Source: an uncultured Pelagibacteraceae bacterium (GTDB lineage: Bacteria > Pseudomonadota > Alphaproteobacteria > Pelagibacterales > Pelagibacteraceae). From it: a stretch of 40,218 nt of DNA. This document shows, one piece after another, positions 8,279-15,997 of this stretch. The notes below the pieces were generated by a model. The model searched no databases. It saw only the letters and a program-made list of their open reading frames with translations, and had not been told where the DNA came from. Location of the stretch: NCBI GenBank assembly GCA_902596515.1, contig CACJUF010000012.1, forward strand, positions 1 to 40,218, given 5' to 3'. The position numbers and the translations under genes were made by a program. Positions within the stretch are counted from its first letter, which is position 1, and every line of letters begins with the position of its first letter.

Positions 8279-9163
8279 ATGCTAAGTAAAAATCAATTGG
8301 GATTTTTGTACATGTTTTTGTCCATTTGTGCATTTTCATTAATGGATTTAATTGTAAAGTGGTCTGTAGATTATCCTATTGGGCAGGTTTTGTTTTTTAG
8401 AGGTTTTTTTGGAATAATCTTTTATTTTTTTATAATTCCAAAAGAAAGATTTCATAATTTTTACAAAACTCAACGACCAGGATTACATGCTTTAAGATGT
8501 GGCTCAGGATTAATAGCTCTAATTGCAATATTTATTGCTTTAAGGCAGCTGCCATTAGCAACTGTTGTGAGCATTTCTTTCGCTGCTCCAATATTTACAA
8601 CAATATTGTCTATTTTTCTATTAAATGAAAAGGTTGGAATTTTTAGGTGGTTAGCAGTGATCATAGGCTTTGTTGGAATTCTCATAATTACAGAACCTGG
8701 CATCACTGAATTAAATATTTATTATATTTTTCCAATTATATTTTGTTTAGGTTTATCCTATGTAGCCATAACTATTAGACAACTGTCAACAACAGAACCA
8801 GTGTGGCTAATTTCTTTTTATTTTTCCTTAGCAATTACATTATTAAGTTTTTTAACTATCCCTCAGGGCTGGGTTTTGCCTACTTTAAATCATTTCATAC
8901 TTTTATCTTTGATAGGTATTTTTGGAGGTGTTGCAAACCTGTGGTTAAGTCAGTCATATAAATTTTCAGAGGTTTCTTTAGTAACACCCCTTAAATATTT
9001 GGCTTTAGTTTTCGCTATCATATTTGGATATTTCATTTGGGACGAGATACCCACTTTTAAAACGTTAATAGGGGCTTTATTAGTAATTGTTTCAACACTT
9101 ATAATTTTTAGAAGAGAGATTTATAAGAAAAAAATTATAACATCCAGATCAATAAATGACTAA
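8279..9163 (+). CDS. EamA/DMT-superfamily permease
   Basis: The 294-residue protein has ten predicted membrane helices arranged as two EamA repeats. The first repeat contains SLMDLIVKWSVDYPIGQVLF, RGFFGIIFYF and the LPLATVVSISFAAPIF segment; the second includes FSEVSLVTPLKYLALVFAIIF. These are typical of drug/metabolite transporters that export or import amino acids, carboxylates or similar small molecules. The substrate cannot be read from sequence. It ends 8 bp inside the AlkA-like glycosylase gene, so the two are co-transcribed. Confidence 0.88.
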   Translation: MLSKNQLGFLYMFLSICAFSLMDLIVKWSVDYPIGQVLFFRGFFGIIFYFFIIPKERFHNFYKTQRPGLHALRCGSGLIALIAIFIALRQLPLATVVSISFAAPIFTTILSIFLLNEKVGIFRWLAVIIGFVGILIITEPGITELNIYYIFPIIFCLGLSYVAITIRQLSTTEPVWLISFYFSLAITLLSFLTIPQGWVLPTLNHFILLSLIGIFGGVANLWLSQSYKFSEVSLVTPLKYLALVFAIIFGYFIWDEIPTFKTLIGALLVIVSTLIIFRREIYKKKIITSRSIND

Positions 9164-9791
9164 AGTACCTAAATATTGGAACAAAGCAAAAAAATATTTA
9201 TCTAAAAAAGATCAAACTCTTTCTAAGTTAATCAAAAGTTACGAAAGTCCCTCAGAAACTATTTTAACTTCAAGGAGAGATATTTTTTTTTCGTTATGCA
9301 AGAGTATAATTGGACAACAAATAAGTGTTGCAGCAGCGAATTCTGTCTTTTTAAAATTTAAAAAAAAATGTAAAAATAAAATTCACGCAAAAACAGTATC
9401 TAGACTTACATTTGCTCAATTGAAAAGCTGTGGATTAAGCAGACAGAAGGTATTAGGCATAAAGAGTTTAGCGAAGCAAACAATTGAGAGAACATTTAAT
9501 CCTAAATTGATTGATAAGATGTCTGATGAGGAGGCAATAAGTTATTTATCACAATTAAGACAGATAGGAAGATGGTCAGCTGAAATGATTTTATTATTCA
9601 CATACAATAGATCAAATATTTGGCCAATTCAGGACATTGGTCTTCTAAGAGCTATTTCTAAAAATTATAAAAAAAAATATTTACCACCCAATAGATTTGT
9701 ATCACTATTAAAAAAAAGGTTTAGTCCTTATTGTTCTGTGGCCACGTGGTATTTATGGAGAAGCATAGATCCTGAGCCTATTCAGTACTAA
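9156..9791 (+). CDS. DNA-3-methyladenine glycosylase II-like (HhH-GPD) DNA repair enzyme
   Basis: The 211-residue protein has the HhH-GPD fold: SIIGQQISVAAANSVFLKF near the N-terminus, a helix-hairpin-helix LRQIGRWSAEMILLF, then WPIQDIGLLRAI, in which Asp160 is in the position of the catalytic aspartate of AlkA. CSVATWYLWRS closes the domain. There is no iron-sulfur cluster cysteine set as in EndoIII or MutY. The AlkA N-terminal domain is absent, as in MAG-type and many alphaproteobacterial enzymes. It excises alkylated purines in base-excision repair. It overlaps the upstream permease by 8 bp and the convergent DUF1330 gene by 14 bp. Confidence 0.85.
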   Translation: MTKVPKYWNKAKKYLSKKDQTLSKLIKSYESPSETILTSRRDIFFSLCKSIIGQQISVAAANSVFLKFKKKCKNKIHAKTVSRLTFAQLKSCGLSRQKVLGIKSLAKQTIERTFNPKLIDKMSDEEAISYLSQLRQIGRWSAEMILLFTYNRSNIWPIQDIGLLRAISKNYKKKYLPPNRFVSLLKKRFSPYCSVATWYLWRSIDPEPIQY

Positions 9792-10077
9792 ACCCCTCAA
9801 CCACTTGCATATGTCTTTTTGTAGTTTTTTTTGCTACTGCCCAACTATCTTGATATTCTTTAGAAGAATGACACTCTAAAGCTTTGGCATAACTTGGAAA
9901 TTCCCATACAACAGTTCTACTAAAATCATCACCGTTAAAAGTGTCATGCTTACCACCTCGTATTAATGGCACACCACCGTAACTTTTAATAACTGGTGTA
10001 GCTAGCTCTGAATATTTTTTCAGATTTTCTTGATTATCTATTTTAAAATATAAACTTACCCAATATCCTTTTTTCAT
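9778..10077 (-). CDS. DUF1330-family small protein
   Basis: I place the start at the ATG at 10075-10077, giving 99 residues beginning MKKGYWVSLYFKI. This matches the usual DUF1330 N-terminus and leaves one base after the upstream glycosyltransferase stop. A longer reading starting at 10104 would intrude 26 bp into that gene. GGVPLIRGGKHDTFNGDDF, RTVVWEFPSYAKALECHSS and YQDSWAVAKKTTKRHMQVVE fit the dimeric ferredoxin-like alpha/beta barrel of DUF1330. Members are of unknown function. It overlaps the AlkA-like gene tail to tail by 14 bp. Confidence 0.82.
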   Translation of the reverse strand: MKKGYWVSLYFKIDNQENLKKYSELATPVIKSYGGVPLIRGGKHDTFNGDDFSRTVVWEFPSYAKALECHSSKEYQDSWAVAKKTTKRHMQVVEGFSTE

Positions 10078-10078
10078 T

Positions 10079-10975
10079 TCAATCAATCCATTCTTTATAA
10101 TCATTTAAGTTATCTTGCAAAAACTTTGGTAATTTATCTGTTGGATATTTCTCAAGTTTGCTACCATCCCCAATCTTGTTAACTCTTTTATCAACTTTTA
10201 GATCATAAATAGCTTGTTTGTTTTTGATTAAACTATCTATTTCCTCTACTGACAAGGGATTTTCATCAAATTCTCTATGATGGAGATATGATTTAAGTTT
10301 GAATTCAATTTCAGAGGCAGTCTTTAAATTAGAAAAGTGCCATCCCCCGTTTAATATGATTTTGATGTCAATATACTTTGTATCAGAGAAAAAAGTATCC
10401 AATCTGTAAAAAGGATATTTTCTGTCTTTAATATTTCTCAACCATTGGGGTGATTTAAGAAATTTTTTTCTACATCCTTTTGTACCAGTCCAATCAAGAT
10501 TTGGTAATTTAAGATTAAATTTATAATAAAACATATCTTGTTTAAAAAGAATAATCTTTTCACGTATTTTTGATAAATCTAATCTTTCTAAATTTGGAAT
10601 CTCATCAACATCTGAAATTAAAATTATGTCATCATCTTTTGCTAAATCTAAACTTTTTAAAATATGATTTCTCTGACCGTTTTCTCTTAAGATAGCATTC
10701 TCAATATATTTAAATGATTTTTTAGCCTTATTGTCTTTTTCATTGATAAGGTTTTTTCTTATTTCTGGCGGTTCTTCATCATAAGTAATATAGATTAACT
10801 TATCTTTGAATTTTTTAAATTTTTGATGATTAAATTTTAAGTCTCTTTTATCACCTTTGTGAGTAAAAGAACTCTCTACAATCACAAAATAATCTACATA
10901 TTTATCTAAAATGTTCAGCCTTAATTCTAAAACTGTTTCTTCATCAAAATACATAAAACAATCAAAAATTTTCAT
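10079..10975 (-). CDS. Glycosyltransferase family 17-like protein
   Basis: The 298-residue protein begins KIFDCFMYFDEETVLELRL, the N-terminal pattern of GT17, the family that includes animal N-acetylglucosaminyltransferase III and many bacterial members. VDYFVIVESSFTHKGDKRDL and the nucleotide/metal-binding DDIILISDVDEIPN follow, then NGGWHFSNLKTASEIEFKLK. It is probably a cytosolic enzyme adding a sugar to a glycan or lipid; donor and acceptor are unknown. There is no signal peptide or membrane helix. It is followed one base later by the DUF1330 gene, and is divergent from the phosphoribosyltransferase 33 bp upstream. Confidence 0.82.
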   Translation of the reverse strand: MKIFDCFMYFDEETVLELRLNILDKYVDYFVIVESSFTHKGDKRDLKFNHQKFKKFKDKLIYITYDEEPPEIRKNLINEKDNKAKKSFKYIENAILRENGQRNHILKSLDLAKDDDIILISDVDEIPNLERLDLSKIREKIILFKQDMFYYKFNLKLPNLDWTGTKGCRKKFLKSPQWLRNIKDRKYPFYRLDTFFSDTKYIDIKIILNGGWHFSNLKTASEIEFKLKSYLHHREFDENPLSVEEIDSLIKNKQAIYDLKVDKRVNKIGDGSKLEKYPTDKLPKFLQDNLNDYKEWID

Positions 10976-11008
10976 AACAACTTTTTAATCTTTTTTAATT
11001 TTTTTTAT

Positions 11009-11542
11009 ATGATAAAAAAATCTATGGCAGATAAATTAATAGTTAGTTTTGAAGAATATATCAAAATAGTTGAAAAATTAGCTATTGAAATTCATAATAA
11101 TTACAAACCTACAGTTTTAGTTGGAATAATGAGAGGAGCAGCACCTATAATTGATATTCTCTCACGGATACTAAAACTCCCAATAGCTTACATTGTTATT
11201 CAAAGTTACACGGGAAAAGGATTAGAAGACCAACAAGGCCAACTGATGTTTGCTAGAGAAATAAGCTCATTAGCTAAAGAAGAAGATTTTAAAAAAATCC
11301 TTTTAATCGATGATTTATCAGATACAGGACTGACACTTAATAAAAGTATTGAATGGCTAAAAAGTTACGAACCAACAAAAAAATTTATTCAAGAAATTAA
11401 AACCGCTTGTTTATGGAAAAAAAAATCATCTTCTTTTGAACCAGACTTTTGTGCAATTAAATTAAACTCAGATCCTTGGATCGTTCAACCCACAGAACAT
11501 TATGAAGAACTTTCTATTGAAGAAATTATAAAAAGAAACTAG
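11009..11542 (+). CDS. Purine-type phosphoribosyltransferase (Gpt/Hpt-like)
   Basis: This 177-residue type I phosphoribosyltransferase has the PRPP-binding motif KILLIDDLSDTGLTL, a PPi-loop segment LVGIMRGAAPIIDIL, and the C-terminal DPWIVQPTEHYEE similar to Gpt-like xanthine/guanine salvage enzymes. It would convert a purine base plus PRPP to a nucleotide. It converges on a purine-type NCS2 permease across a shared terminator, which supports a purine substrate, though base specificity is not readable. The start could also be the ATG at 11024 (MADKLIVS), which gives the more family-like N-terminus; no Shine-Dalgarno sequence decides between them. Confidence 0.82.
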   Translation: MIKKSMADKLIVSFEEYIKIVEKLAIEIHNNYKPTVLVGIMRGAAPIIDILSRILKLPIAYIVIQSYTGKGLEDQQGQLMFAREISSLAKEEDFKKILLIDDLSDTGLTLNKSIEWLKSYEPTKKFIQEIKTACLWKKKSSSFEPDFCAIKLNSDPWIVQPTEHYEELSIEEIIKRN

Positions 11543-11572
11543 TTAACGGAGCTAGAAAACTAGCCCCGTTAA
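11543..11572. terminator. Bidirectional hairpin between convergent phosphoribosyltransferase and NCS2 permease genes
   Basis: A 13-position stem has left arm 11543-11555 and right arm 11560-11572 around an AAAA loop, with 12 pairs and one A/C mismatch at 11550/11565. It lies exactly between the stop at 11542 and the opposing stop at 11580. T-rich sequence follows on the minus side (TTTCTTTTTAT) and weaker T-richness on the plus side, so it probably terminates mainly the minus transcript and may serve both. Confidence 0.8.
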
Positions 11573-11579
11573 ATCTTAT

Positions 11580-12890
11580 TTAACTTACAGCAAAACTCAC
11601 AACACTAAGTACTGCAATAACCCATATTGCTGGAGAAGTGCTTGAAAATTTTCCAGTAAATATTTTAATCAAAGCGTATGAGACAAATGCTAAAGCAATT
11701 CCATTACTGATACTATAAGTTAATGGCATAGCAATCATCGCTAAAATTGCTGGAGCTGACTCAGATATATCATTCCACTCTATGTCGGTAATATTTCTAA
11801 TAAATAAAACAGAAACAAAGAGTAAAGCCGCACCATCAATTTGTTTAGGTAAACTAGTTGCAAGTGGTGCAAAAAATATACATGCTAAAAACAATATACC
11901 TATGACTAGAGAAGTCATTCCAGTTTTACCACCAGCTTTTACGCCAGCACCAGACTCCACATAACTAGTAACAGTTGTCGTTCCCATCATTGCACCTGCA
12001 ACAGTTCCTACACTGTCAGACAACATTGCTTTGTTAATATCTTGAACTTTTCCTTGTTTATCAACTTTACCTGCAACGTTTGCAACAGAAGTTAATGTTC
12101 CAGCTGTATCAAAGAAATCTATAAATAATAAAGTAAATATTACTGTAGACATTCCAGCAGTCATGGCAGCGGACAAGTCAAATTCAAAAAGGTATGTCAT
12201 TGGAGGAGGTGCGCTTGCTAAACCATTAAATTTAGCTAGACCAGTAGCCCAAGCAACAACACTAAAAAACAAAATACCTATAATGATATTTCCTTTTACA
12301 TTCATTTTCTCAAGTACAATAATTGCAATAAAAGTTGCACATCCAAGAAGAACTAATGGGTCACTTAAGTTTCCAAGCTGTACTAGTGTTACAGGATTAT
12401 CAACTACAACTTCCATAATTTGTAGTCCAATAATTGCAAGAAACAATCCAATACCCGCACCTATTCCTAGTTTTAAACTTTTTGGAATTGAGTTAATTAA
12501 CCAGGCTCTAATAGGAGTAAGTGATATAATTAAAAACAATACCCCTGCAACTAAAACTGCACCAAGAGCTTGTTGCGGCGTATAACCCATGCCAGCACAA
12601 ACTCCAAAAGCAACAAATGCATTTATACCCATACCTGGGGCTAGTCCAATTGGCCATGTTTTTCCGTAAAAAGCCATTATAAAACAAGCCAAAGCTGTTG
12701 CCAAAATAGTTGCTGTGTACACTGCGCCGAAATCAAAGAAACCTTTTTCAGGACCGGCGAATTCCCCTGATAAGATGAATGGATTTAAAAACATTATGTA
12801 AGCCATTGTTAAGAACGTAGTTGTTCCAGCAATTACTTCAGTTTTAAAATCTGTTTTATGTTTTTTATATTCAAAATATTTTTCAAGCAT
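11580..12890 (-). CDS. NCS2-family (AzgA-like) purine permease
   Basis: The 436-residue polytopic membrane protein starts EYKKHKTDFKTEVIAGTTTF and has LAPGMGINAFVAFGV, the family signature. FFDTAGTLTSVANVAGKVDK and TTTVTSYVESGAGVKAGGKT match the AzgA/GhxP/PbuG branch (adenine, guanine or hypoxanthine uptake by proton symport) rather than the UraA/XanQ branch. It has one of the few strong ribosome binding sites in the window (GGAGG, 12896-12900 on the minus strand). The nearby purine phosphoribosyltransferase supports a salvage role. Exact base is unknown. Confidence 0.9.
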   Translation of the reverse strand: MLEKYFEYKKHKTDFKTEVIAGTTTFLTMAYIMFLNPFILSGEFAGPEKGFFDFGAVYTATILATALACFIMAFYGKTWPIGLAPGMGINAFVAFGVCAGMGYTPQQALGAVLVAGVLFLIISLTPIRAWLINSIPKSLKLGIGAGIGLFLAIIGLQIMEVVVDNPVTLVQLGNLSDPLVLLGCATFIAIIVLEKMNVKGNIIIGILFFSVVAWATGLAKFNGLASAPPPMTYLFEFDLSAAMTAGMSTVIFTLLFIDFFDTAGTLTSVANVAGKVDKQGKVQDINKAMLSDSVGTVAGAMMGTTTVTSYVESGAGVKAGGKTGMTSLVIGILFLACIFFAPLATSLPKQIDGAALLFVSVLFIRNITDIEWNDISESAPAILAMIAMPLTYSISNGIALAFVSYALIKIFTGKFSSTSPAIWVIAVLSVVSFAVS

Positions 12891-12914
12891 TTATCCTCCT
12901 ATAAATTGCAAAAT

Positions 12915-12943
12915 ATTTGATTCTTTCCTGTATTACCCGTCAA
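12915..12943 (-). promoter_or_regulatory. Candidate sigma-70-type promoter of the NCS2 permease
   Basis: On the minus strand TTGACG (12943-12938; five of six to the -35 consensus) is followed after 17 bp by TCAAAT (12920-12915; four of six). This would give a leader of about 20 nt that just accommodates the GGAGG ribosome binding site. In such AT-rich DNA a match of this quality is only suggestive. Confidence 0.35.
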
Positions 12944-12987
12944 AACTAATTCTTATTAACAATTTTCAACTCACAAGTTTATATTTA

Positions 12988-12996
12988 TGCCATAAT
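12988..12996 (+). promoter_or_regulatory. Candidate extended -10 promoter of the small lipoprotein gene
   Basis: TGCCATAAT has the TGn extension and a five-of-six -10 hexamer. It ends 20 bp before the ATG at 13017. No convincing -35 is present, as expected for an extended -10 promoter. Confidence 0.35.
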
Positions 12997-13016
12997 TAGG
13001 TTGTTATTATTAAATT

Positions 13017-13322
13017 ATGAAAAAAATTAAGATCTCAATTCTAAGTGTATTTATAATATTTTCTTTATTAGGTTGTCAGACAATAAAGCAAAAAACTGAC
13101 GCTATTGTTGAAAAGGAAAATAAAAAATTAAGTGCATTTATAGGTAAGTCCTCTCAGGATTTAAAAAGCAGATTAGGTAGTCCAGATGAAGATTTTAAAA
13201 ATGAAAAAGGAAATTTAGTTTTAGTTTATAACACAAAAAAATACGGAATACCTTGCGAAAGAAGGTTTGAAGTAAACGCAAAATTGATTGTTATTGGATT
13301 TGTTTCTAACGGTTGCTTTTGA
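13017..13322 (+). CDS. Small lipoprotein, SmpA/OmlA-like
   Basis: The 101-residue protein has a lipoprotein signal peptide MKKIKISILSVFIIFSLLGC with the lipobox LLGC, placing the lipidated Cys at position 20. The mature part has LSAFIGKSSQDLKSRLGSPD, then NLVLVYNTKKYGIPCERRF. The L-G-x-P-D and V-Y pattern resembles the BamE/SmpA-like fold of small outer-membrane lipoproteins. Two further cysteines (about residues 81 and 100) could form a disulfide. It is monocistronic and ends at a hairpin terminator. Function is unknown; the BamE-like fold is only a resemblance. Confidence 0.75.
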   Translation: MKKIKISILSVFIIFSLLGCQTIKQKTDAIVEKENKKLSAFIGKSSQDLKSRLGSPDEDFKNEKGNLVLVYNTKKYGIPCERRFEVNAKLIVIGFVSNGCF

Positions 13323-13323
13323 T

Positions 13324-13357
13324 TACCTGCGGAGAATTTATCTCCGCAAGCAAGGTA
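13324..13357. terminator. Bidirectional hairpin between the lipoprotein gene and hsp20
   Basis: The inner stem GCGGAGA (13329-13335) pairs with TCTCCGC (13341-13347) around an ATTTA loop. After a five-base bulge (AAGCA), TACCT (13324-13328) pairs with AGGTA (13353-13357). The hairpin fills the gap between the two convergent stops (13322 and 13361). There is no long T tract on either side, so strength is uncertain. Confidence 0.7.
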
Positions 13358-13360
13358 TAC

Positions 13361-13807
13361 TTATTTAATTTCAATAAGTTTTCTTTTTTTATGCTCTGGA
13401 ACAATCCTCTCACAAGATATTGTTAAAAGACCATCTTTTAATTCAGCACCATTAACTTTCACATCATCAGCTATAGTAAATGATCTGGCAAATTGTCTTT
13501 GAGAAATACCTTTGTGAATTATTTCTCCATCAGCATTATTATTTTCAGATTTATTAACTTGTTTAGTTCTTACAGTTAATAAATTATCTTCAAACTCAAC
13601 TTCAACATCGTTTTTATTAAAACCAGCTAAAGCAACTTCAATTGCATAGTTATCCTTACCAGTTTTTCTGATGTTATAAGGCGGGTAGTTTGACTGCATA
13701 GTCAAAGAACCATTACCAAGCATATTTTCAAATTGGTCAAACATATCGTCAAAACCAATTGAAAAAGGTCTTAGTGAGTTGAATATAGATAAATCCTTAC
13801 TTGTCAT
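13361..13807 (-). CDS. Small heat-shock protein Hsp20 (IbpA-like)
   Basis: The 148-residue protein is an alpha-crystallin-domain holdase of the IbpA class A type. It begins with a FNSLRPFSIGFDDMFDQFEN N-terminal arm, followed by YPPYNIRKTGKDNYAIEVAL, AGF, ISQRQFARSFTIADDVKV and GLLTISCERIVPE. The C-terminal KLIEIK contains the I-x-I anchoring motif. It would bind unfolding proteins under heat stress. It has a strong GGAGG ribosome binding site, a sigma-32-like promoter and a structured 5' leader. It is the only gene between the ptrB stop and the terminator, so it is a monocistronic heat-shock unit. Confidence 0.95.
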   Translation of the reverse strand: MTSKDLSIFNSLRPFSIGFDDMFDQFENMLGNGSLTMQSNYPPYNIRKTGKDNYAIEVALAGFNKNDVEVEFEDNLLTVRTKQVNKSENNNADGEIIHKGISQRQFARSFTIADDVKVNGAELKDGLLTISCERIVPEHKKRKLIEIK

Positions 13808-13838
13808 AATATCCTCCTTTGTTAAGCAAGTTTATTTA
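13805..13838 (-). promoter_or_regulatory. Candidate ROSE-type RNA thermometer hairpin over the hsp20 ribosome binding site
   Basis: Reading toward the ATG, the leader contains UUGCU, about nine bases (UAACAAAGG), then AGGA of the GGAGGA ribosome binding site, then UAUUAUG. UUGCU can pair with AGGA through the G-G-containing helix known from ROSE elements, in which a conserved U(U/C)GCU masks the Shine-Dalgarno sequence. AUAA upstream can pair with UUAU just before the start codon to extend the stem. ROSE elements are known upstream of alphaproteobacterial small heat-shock genes. The assignment rests on motif and position; no folding was computed. Confidence 0.55.
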
Positions 13839-13840
13839 TT

Positions 13841-13863
13841 GTTAGCCCCATTAGGCGACCAAC
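13841..13863 (-). promoter_or_regulatory. 5' stem-loop of the hsp20 leader
   Basis: In the minus-strand transcript GUUGGUCGCC and GGGGCUAAC form a nine-pair stem (two G-U pairs, one bulged G) with a UAAU tetraloop. It starts at about the predicted transcription start, 7-8 bases after the -10 element. It could stabilise the transcript or be the first hairpin of a ROSE-like leader. Confidence 0.6.
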
Positions 13864-13870
13864 ATTATTT

Positions 13871-13898
13871 ATATGGGAACTATTTGTTTTTTTTCAAG
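13871..13898 (-). promoter_or_regulatory. Sigma-32 (RpoH)-type heat-shock promoter of hsp20
   Basis: On the minus strand CTTGAAA (13898-13892) is a perfect -35 for RpoH. After 13 bp TCCCATAT (13878-13871) matches seven of eight positions of CCCCATNT. Spacing is within the known range. Start would be near 13864. It lies just after the ptrB stop codon. Confidence 0.85.
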
Positions 13899-13907
13899 AT
13901 ATCAAAT

Positions 13908-15983
13908 TTAAATTTTTTCAGAGATCTTTAAAATAAATGCGTAGTCAAAAGCTATTTCTTCAATGGCACCATCTCTACCTGACTTACCTCCGTGGCCTGC
14001 GTTCATTTCAGTTTTTAACAAAAGCAAATTATTATCAGTTTTTAAATCTCTAAGTTTGGCTGTAAATTTTGCTGGTTCATCGAATAGCACTCTATTATCA
14101 CTTAAGCTTGTGGTAATTAACATGTGAGGGTAATCCATTTTTTTAATATTATTATATGGAGCATAAGAATAAATATAATCAAAATGGTCTCTTTTATCTT
14201 TTGCATTTCCGAATTCATCAAATTCTCCAACAGTAAGGGGCAAAGAATGATCCAAGTTAGTTGTTAATGAGTCAACAAACGGTACTGCCATAACCATTCC
14301 AAGAAATAATTCTGGGGATTGATTGACTACTGCTCCCATTAACAAACCACCAGCTGATCCACCCATACCAATAATTTTTCCTTTCGATGAATATCCTTTT
14401 TCAATCAAAAACTTTGCTACGTGTATATAATCTTCAAATGTATTTTTTTTATTTAGAAGCTTTCCTTCTTTCCACCATTTCATTCCTTTTTCCATTCCCC
14501 CTCTAATATGTGCAGTTACCCAAATAATATCTCTGTCAATTAAACTCAATCTAGTTGAGGAAAAATCTGGAGTCATTGAACTTCCGTATGACCCATAGCC
14601 ATATAAAAGTAAATTTGCTGAACCATTAATTTTTGTTTTTTTGTGTCTGGTAATTGTAAGTGGAACTAATCTTCCATCATGAGAAGGGCACTCTAGTCTT
14701 TCGACTATATAATCATCTGGATTATGACCAGATGGGATTTCTTGTTCTTTTACTAGTTTTTTTTCTTTTGTTTTTAAATTGTATAAATAAGTTTTACCTG
14801 GTGTTTTTGGGGACGAGTATGACAAGTAAACTAAGTCAGTATCTTTATTTCTTTGTATTAATGAAACACTAGGCACAATCACAGATTCGTTAGTAAATTT
14901 TAATTCTTCCTCGATTCCTGTTTGTCTATTTCTTACAAATAATTTTCCTAATGCATTTGATTTTTCTCCTCTGATAATCCAATCGTTTAAAAATATTAAT
15001 CCTCCAATTAAAACCTCCTCTTTGGCAGCTATATAAATTTCCCACTTTTGATTTGATAAATCATCACATCTTTCGATTTTGAAATCCTCAGCATCATCAT
15101 TAGTATGACAATAAAAATATCCACCCCAAGAATTGACTGAATAAATTACACCTTTTTTTCTTTTTTTAATTAATTTTGGTTTTGGTTTTTTTTCTGTTAC
15201 TTCAAAGTAGTATTGTTCGGAAGTATTATGATCTGATGTTGTTATAAAAAAATATTTTTCGTCTGAACTCAAACTTATGCCCACAGTAAATGCTTCACTT
15301 TTCTCTTCAAAAACAAGCTCATCATCTTTGACTGATGATCCAATTTTGTGTCTAAATATTTTTCTTGGTCTATGAAATTCATCAAGCTTTGAGTAAAAAA
15401 AATATTGGTCGTCTAAACTAAAAGTAATACTTCCACTTGTTTCTTCTATTTTTTCGGTGACTAATTTTTCTGAAGCAATATTTCTTATGTAAATTGTATA
15501 ATATTCTGATCCTTTTAAGTCTAAAGAATAACCTAAAAGTTTGTCATTATAACTTACCTCTAAATCACCCACCCCGAAATATTCAGTTTTTAATTTTTCT
15601 TTTTCTACATCACCATTCCAAAATTCTTCAACTGCATTACTTCCAATCTTCTTTCTAAGTTTTATTGAATAATTTCCTACTGCAGTTGTTTTAGTCCAAT
15701 ATTCATATTCTTTGTCTTTAAATTTTAATGATTCATCATCTAACTTTATTCTACCTTTAATTTCATCAAATAAGATTTTCTGACATTTTTTTGTGTCTTT
15801 TAAATTATGTTCTGTAAAATTGTTTTCTTCTTCAAGATATTTCCTTACATCTGGAAGTAGCTTGGAACTATCTTTTAAAACCTCGAGAATATTATCCTGA
15901 TGGATCCAACTATAATTATCTTCCCACGTGGTATTGTGACAAGATTTAAGCTCTGGTTTTTTTTTAAGTTGTGGTATTTTCAT
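13908..15983 (-). CDS. ptrB: Oligopeptidase B (S9 family serine peptidase)
   Basis: At 691 residues this has the normal length for oligopeptidase B, with an N-terminal seven-bladed propeller (about 70-400) and a C-terminal alpha/beta hydrolase. The catalytic triad is visible: Ser543 in GGSAGGLLMG, Asp629 in LSDNRVLFDEPAK, and His664 in NAGHGGKSGR. GYGSYG and HIRGGMEKGMKWW are S9A signatures. It cleaves short peptides after basic residues in the cytosol; no signal peptide is seen. It is divergent from the membrane J-protein gene by 14 bp. The hsp20 heat-shock promoter begins immediately downstream. Confidence 0.92.
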   Translation of the reverse strand: MKIPQLKKKPELKSCHNTTWEDNYSWIHQDNILEVLKDSSKLLPDVRKYLEEENNFTEHNLKDTKKCQKILFDEIKGRIKLDDESLKFKDKEYEYWTKTTAVGNYSIKLRKKIGSNAVEEFWNGDVEKEKLKTEYFGVGDLEVSYNDKLLGYSLDLKGSEYYTIYIRNIASEKLVTEKIEETSGSITFSLDDQYFFYSKLDEFHRPRKIFRHKIGSSVKDDELVFEEKSEAFTVGISLSSDEKYFFITTSDHNTSEQYYFEVTEKKPKPKLIKKRKKGVIYSVNSWGGYFYCHTNDDAEDFKIERCDDLSNQKWEIYIAAKEEVLIGGLIFLNDWIIRGEKSNALGKLFVRNRQTGIEEELKFTNESVIVPSVSLIQRNKDTDLVYLSYSSPKTPGKTYLYNLKTKEKKLVKEQEIPSGHNPDDYIVERLECPSHDGRLVPLTITRHKKTKINGSANLLLYGYGSYGSSMTPDFSSTRLSLIDRDIIWVTAHIRGGMEKGMKWWKEGKLLNKKNTFEDYIHVAKFLIEKGYSSKGKIIGMGGSAGGLLMGAVVNQSPELFLGMVMAVPFVDSLTTNLDHSLPLTVGEFDEFGNAKDKRDHFDYIYSYAPYNNIKKMDYPHMLITTSLSDNRVLFDEPAKFTAKLRDLKTDNNLLLLKTEMNAGHGGKSGRDGAIEEIAFDYAFILKISEKI

Positions 15984-15997
15984 CAGATCAAAAATAT

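Noticed and set aside
12163..12585. 140-codon plus-strand frame inside the NCS2 permease gene
   Set aside because: It is wholly antisense to a well-conserved permease and has no family resemblance.
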